Shown here: positions 6,571 through 9,544 of the stretch, piece by piece | Numbering within the stretch: the stretch's first letter is position 1 | How the letters are laid out: the number at the start of each line of letters is the position of its first letter | Source: an uncultured Porticoccus sp. | GTDB taxonomy: Bacteria; Pseudomonadota; Gammaproteobacteria; Pseudomonadales; Porticoccaceae | Direction: 5' to 3' | DNA: 9,544 bases | Assembly (NCBI GenBank): GCA_950063125.1 | Contig: CATLZI010000064.1 | Coordinates: 1 to 9,544 of the forward strand | Position numbers and translations under genes: made by a program | The notes under the pieces: model-generated | What the model saw: only the letters and a program-made list of their open reading frames with translations | Database searches by the model: none | Told to the model about the DNA's origin: nothing

Positions 6571-8757
6571 ATGATAGACCTGTTTCGAAAAATGCCATTA
6601 CTGGCATTTGCCTGCCTGCTTTCCGGCGTTGTGCTTGCTACAGAACCCGAGGGTCCTGAGGGCACAGCAACCGGGACCGAGACCACCATAGAGACGTTAT
6701 CCGCTGAAACCATTCAGGAAGTGGTGGTGACTGCCCAGTTTCGCGATGTATCCGTGTTGCATACCGGCAACAGTATCAGTGTCCTGGACAGTCAGCAGAT
6801 TGAACGCCGTCAGGCCCGTCACCTGGACCAGCTCCTGAATCTGGTTCCGAATGTGAACTTTTCCAGCGGTGCATCACGGGGCAAGTTTATCCAGATCCGT
6901 GGTATCGGCGAGCGCAGTCAGTTTATCGAGCCGCTGAATCCTTCAGTAGGGCTGCTGATTGACGGGATTGATTTCAGTGGTATCGGCGGTGCGGCAACAA
7001 CCCTCGATTTGCGTCAGGTTGAAGTGTTGCGTGGTCCCCAGGGCACCCTCTACGGTGCCAACGCGCTGGCGGGGTTGATCAACATGAAATCAAATAATCC
7101 CTCCGACGTATTTGAAGGCCACATTGAAACCTCTATCGCCGAATACGAAACCCGCACCACCAGCGCAGTATTGAGTGGACCGATTGCCGATAATCTGGGC
7201 TACCGTCTGGCCGTGCAGGGTCACCGCAGTGACGGCTATATCGATAACGAATTTCTCAATCGCAAGGATACCAGTAACATCGATGAGCTCACCGCCCGGG
7301 GCAAGCTGCATTGGCGAGTCAGCGACCGGTTGCAACTGAACTTTACCGGTTTCTACGTGGATGCGGACAACGGTTACGATGCCTTTTCGTTGGATAACAC
7401 CCGCAAGACGCTCTCCGATCAGCCGGGTAACGACCGCCAGGAGTCCACGGCCTTTGCCGTTGAGAGTATCTGGCAGGCCTCCGAGCAGTTTGAGGTGGTC
7501 GGACTGGTCAGTTATGCCGATAGCAATCTTGAGTACAGCTATGATGAGGACTGGAGCTTTGCGGCTATCTGTGATGGTCTGCCCTGCGAGGGTTGGGCCT
7601 ATTCCTCTTTTGATCGCTACCAGCGTAGCCGCTATAACGGCACCCTGGATCTGAAGCTGGTTTCCAGTGAAGCGGGACGTCTTTTCAATGGTGCCAGCGA
7701 CTGGGTGCTGGGCATTTATTACCGCAGGCAGAATGAGTCGCTGCTGCGCGAATACACCTATGCCGACGGTGATTTCAACAGTGATTTTGACACCCGCAAC
7801 CGGGCTGTCTACGGTCAGTTGGACACCCGGCTCAGCGACCGTTTAAAGCTGGTCAGCGGGGCGCGAATCGAGTTTCGTCGTGCCGATTATCTGGACAGCG
7901 AGGGGGTTCGCCACAATACCAGTGAAAGACTCTGGGGTGGCCGTCTGGCTCTGGAATACAGTCTGACGCCGGAAACCCTGCTTTATGGTCTGGTCTCCCG
8001 GGGTTACAAGGCTGGTGGGGTCAACAGCAACCCTAAACTGGACCCCGGTGCGCGGGATTTTGATACCGAATATATGTGGAATATTGAAACCGGCATCAAG
8101 GGTGACTGGCTGGATCGCACCCTGCAGGTCCAACTGGCACTGTTTTATCAAATGCGCCGGGATATGCAGGTTAAGCAGTCACTGGTCAAGCCGATTACCG
8201 GTGATCTGTGCCCCTGCAGTTTTATTGACACGTTTGATAATGCGTCCAAAGGTCGCAATTACGGCCTTGAGCTGATGTTTGACTGGTTGGCGATGGACCA
8301 TGTGCAGGTCTACGGTAGTCTCGGCCTGCTCCGTGCTACCTATCAGGATTTTGAAAGCTTCAGTCATGTGGATGCCGATCCGGAAAACAATGTGGCGGTC
8401 GATCTCGATGGCCGGGAACAGGCCCATGCGCCTTCCTACCAGTTTTCCCTGGGGGTCGAAGTGGCCTTAACCGGGCAGATGTCGGCGGCACTGGAAATGG
8501 AAGGCAAGCAGCAGTTCTATCTGTCCCCGCGGCACAATGCCAGGTCAAACCGCTACGAGCTGTTCAATGCCCGGCTTGAGTACCGGGTGCAACAGTGGGA
8601 TTTTCTGCTGTGGGGACGTAATCTGACAGACCGGGATGTGATTGTTCGCGGCTTTGGAGGCTTCGGCAATGACCCCCGCAATTTTTATCAGACTGAACCC
8701 TACTATCAGTATGGTGAGCCGCGCATCGTCGGTGTCACCGCCAAATACCGTTTTTAA
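6571..8757 (+). CDS. TonB-dependent outer-membrane receptor, TPP-riboswitch controlled (putative thiamin receptor, Omr1-like)
   Basis: This is a 22-strand barrel receptor that takes a scarce ligand across the outer membrane using TonB/ExbBD energy. The ligand is inferred to be thiamin or a derivative, because the gene follows a TPP riboswitch and precedes thiamin-family genes. I chose the ATG at 6571 (728 residues) because GAGG lies 6 bases upstream and MIDLFRKMPLLAFACLLSGVVLA makes a proper signal peptide, cleaved after Ala23. Earlier ATGs at 6553 and 6559 lack a ribosome binding site. The TonB box is EVVVTAQ (50-56, after IQ). The plug domain (about 60-175) has IQIRGIG and VEVLRGPQGTLYGANALAG. 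The barrel ends in the canonical C-terminal aromatic residue (YRF). Two close cysteine pairs, Cys334/Cys339 and Cys547/Cys549, probably lie in extracellular loops. Similar receptors carry siderophores or cobalamin; the sequence alone does not settle the ligand. Confidence 0.9.
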   Translation: MIDLFRKMPLLAFACLLSGVVLATEPEGPEGTATGTETTIETLSAETIQEVVVTAQFRDVSVLHTGNSISVLDSQQIERRQARHLDQLLNLVPNVNFSSGASRGKFIQIRGIGERSQFIEPLNPSVGLLIDGIDFSGIGGAATTLDLRQVEVLRGPQGTLYGANALAGLINMKSNNPSDVFEGHIETSIAEYETRTTSAVLSGPIADNLGYRLAVQGHRSDGYIDNEFLNRKDTSNIDELTARGKLHWRVSDRLQLNFTGFYVDADNGYDAFSLDNTRKTLSDQPGNDRQESTAFAVESIWQASEQFEVVGLVSYADSNLEYSYDEDWSFAAICDGLPCEGWAYSSFDRYQRSRYNGTLDLKLVSSEAGRLFNGASDWVLGIYYRRQNESLLREYTYADGDFNSDFDTRNRAVYGQLDTRLSDRLKLVSGARIEFRRADYLDSEGVRHNTSERLWGGRLALEYSLTPETLLYGLVSRGYKAGGVNSNPKLDPGARDFDTEYMWNIETGIKGDWLDRTLQVQLALFYQMRRDMQVKQSLVKPITGDLCPCSFIDTFDNASKGRNYGLELMFDWLAMDHVQVYGSLGLLRATYQDFESFSHVDADPENNVAVDLDGREQAHAPSYQFSLGVEVALTGQMSAALEMEGKQQFYLSPRHNARSNRYELFNARLEYRVQQWDFLLWGRNLTDRDVIVRGFGGFGNDPRNFYQTEPYYQYGEPRIVGVTAKYRF

Positions 8758-8784
8758 GGGCATTACCCCAGGGAGATTTGCCGT

Positions 8785-9033
8785 ATGCAGGTGACCATTG
8801 ATGTCAGTATGTATCCCAACCGGGAGGACTTTATTCCGCCGATCAAGGGGTTTATCGAGAAGATTAACCGCTATTCGGGGCTTGAGGTGCAGACCTTTCC
8901 CACCAGTACGGTAGTGCAGGGCGAATACCAGGCGGCCATGCAGGCGGTACAGGACACTATAGCCGCCTGCCGTGAGGAATTCGGCATGGCGGTGTATGTG
9001 CTCAAGGTGATTCCCGGATACGAGGCGCTCTGA
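8785..9033 (+). CDS. Single-domain YkoF-like thiamin/HMP-binding protein
   Basis: This is a small cytoplasmic protein of 82 residues with no signal peptide. The N-terminal pattern VSMYPNREDFIPPIKGFI matches the repeat unit of Bacillus YkoF (SLYP-x2-DDFI-x2-IK), whose two ACT-like domains bind thiamin and its hydroxymethylpyrimidine (HMP) part. STVVQGEY (about 41-48) and a second helix (about 50-66) complete one such domain, so the protein should work as a dimer or higher oligomer. Bacillus YkoF belongs to an ECF/ABC transporter operon (ykoFEDC); here the partner is a PnuC-family facilitator instead. A GGGAG ribosome binding site lies 9 bases before the ATG, and the gene begins 27 bases after the receptor stop. 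It could bind, buffer or hand over imported thiamin; that role is inferred. The MTH1187/thiamine-BP family is a close alternative with the same fold. Confidence 0.82.
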   Translation: MQVTIDVSMYPNREDFIPPIKGFIEKINRYSGLEVQTFPTSTVVQGEYQAAMQAVQDTIAACREEFGMAVYVLKVIPGYEAL

Positions 9034-9544
9034 ATGTCGGACTGGTTGAGCCTGGAAGCACTGGCGGTGGTTTTTTCATTGGCCTATCTCGTGTTGGCGA
9101 TGCGAGAGAACAGCCTGTGCTGGTTTTGTGCCTTTTTTGGCACGGCTATTTATATCTGGGTATTTGGTGGTGTCAGCCTTTACATGGGCTCGTTGCTGCA
9201 CGTCTATTATCTGGTGATGGCGGTATATGGGTGGTATCAGTGGCGTCGCGGTGGTGTCGGACATCGCGGCGTCAAAATATCCCGCTGGGGGCTAACGCAA
9301 CACTTGTATGCGTTGCTCGCTGTTGTGCTGGCCTCCGCCGTGTCCGGCCACCTGCTGTCCCAACACACCGATGCCCACTTGCCCTATCTGGACTCCTTCA
9401 CTACCTGGGGCGGGGTGCTGACCACGGTGATGGTAGCCCGCAAGATTTTGGAAAACTGGCTCTACTGGATTGTCGTCGACGGTGCATCGATTTACCTGTA
9501 TCTGGATCGTGAGCTCTACCTCACGGCCGGCCTGTTTGCTGTTT
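9034..9544 (+). CDS. pnuT: PnuC-family transporter, probably thiamin transporter PnuT; 3' end outside window
   Basis: This is an inner-membrane facilitator of the PnuC family, which moves unphosphorylated vitamins along a gradient kept up by kinases inside the cell. The ATG follows the previous stop directly (TGAATG), with GAGG 8 bases upstream, so the two genes are translationally coupled. The frame is open to the window end, giving 170 residues; the family is usually near 200-240. Hydrophobic segments lie at about 7-23, 28-46, 50-66, 88-106, 123-136 and 142-157. Family signatures are YMGSLLHVYYLVMAVYGWYQW (split here by the polar loop RRGGVGHRG that follows), then TWGGVLTTVMVARKILENWLYW and DGASIYLYLDRELYLT. 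PnuC (nicotinamide riboside) and PnuX (riboflavin) share these features. The TPP riboswitch, receptor and YkoF-like partner point to thiamin. Confidence 0.86.
   Translation, partial: MSDWLSLEALAVVFSLAYLVLAMRENSLCWFCAFFGTAIYIWVFGGVSLYMGSLLHVYYLVMAVYGWYQWRRGGVGHRGVKISRWGLTQHLYALLAVVLASAVSGHLLSQHTDAHLPYLDSFTTWGGVLTTVMVARKILENWLYWIVVDGASIYLYLDRELYLTAGLFAV

Noticed and set aside
9117..9512. Plus-strand open frame of 131 codons at the window end
   Set aside because: It is a different frame of the transporter gene; the frame starting at 9034 has the family motifs, the coupled start and open reading to the end.

Overview
The window looks like chromosomal DNA from a gammaproteobacterium with a moderate-to-high GC content. 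This rests on a Gram-negative gene set (TonB-dependent receptor, OmpA-like lipoprotein, CSS-motif EAL protein), an FNR/Anr-type box in front of hemN, and a thiamin-pyrophosphate (TPP) riboswitch driving an outer-membrane receptor, an arrangement known from marine and environmental gammaproteobacteria. A marine heterotroph of the Cellvibrionales/Alteromonadales type would fit, but that placement is an inference. I see no insertion sequence, CRISPR array, phage gene, tRNA or rRNA.

Layout. (1) Positions 1-957 hold the C-terminal half of acetyl-CoA synthetase (acs), closed by a strong terminator. (2) Positions 1122-1664 hold an Ogt/Ada-type O6-methylguanine-DNA methyltransferase, convergent with ppa (inorganic pyrophosphatase, 1724-2260, minus); the two share a bidirectional terminator. 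(3) Upstream of ppa, also on the minus strand, are an OmpA/Pal-like lipoprotein gene (about 2438-3118) and a membrane-bound c-di-GMP phosphodiesterase gene with a periplasmic CSS-type domain (3224-4783). (4) Divergent from the phosphodiesterase is hemN (4964-6355, plus), with a perfect TTGAT-N4-ATCAA box placed as in a class II FNR promoter. (5) Next come a sigma70-like promoter, a TPP riboswitch (about 6425-6506) and three closely packed plus-strand genes: a TonB-dependent receptor (6571-8757), a single-domain YkoF-like thiamin/HMP-binding protein (8785-9033), and a PnuC-family transporter, probably PnuT, running off the window end (9034-9544).

The most coherent system is the last one. It appears to be a complete thiamin-scavenging route: a receptor for outer-membrane import, a small soluble thiamin/HMP-binding protein, and an inner-membrane facilitator, all under one TPP riboswitch. 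A thiamin kinase or pyrophosphokinase just past the window end would complete it by trapping thiamin as TPP. Each family is known. The less described element is the single-domain YkoF protein, without its usual ABC transporter, between a receptor and a PnuT. A second point is the minus-strand pair of a periplasm-sensing c-di-GMP phosphodiesterase and a peptidoglycan-binding lipoprotein, which resembles the YfiBNR logic with a phosphodiesterase in place of a cyclase and sits opposite an oxygen-regulated promoter.
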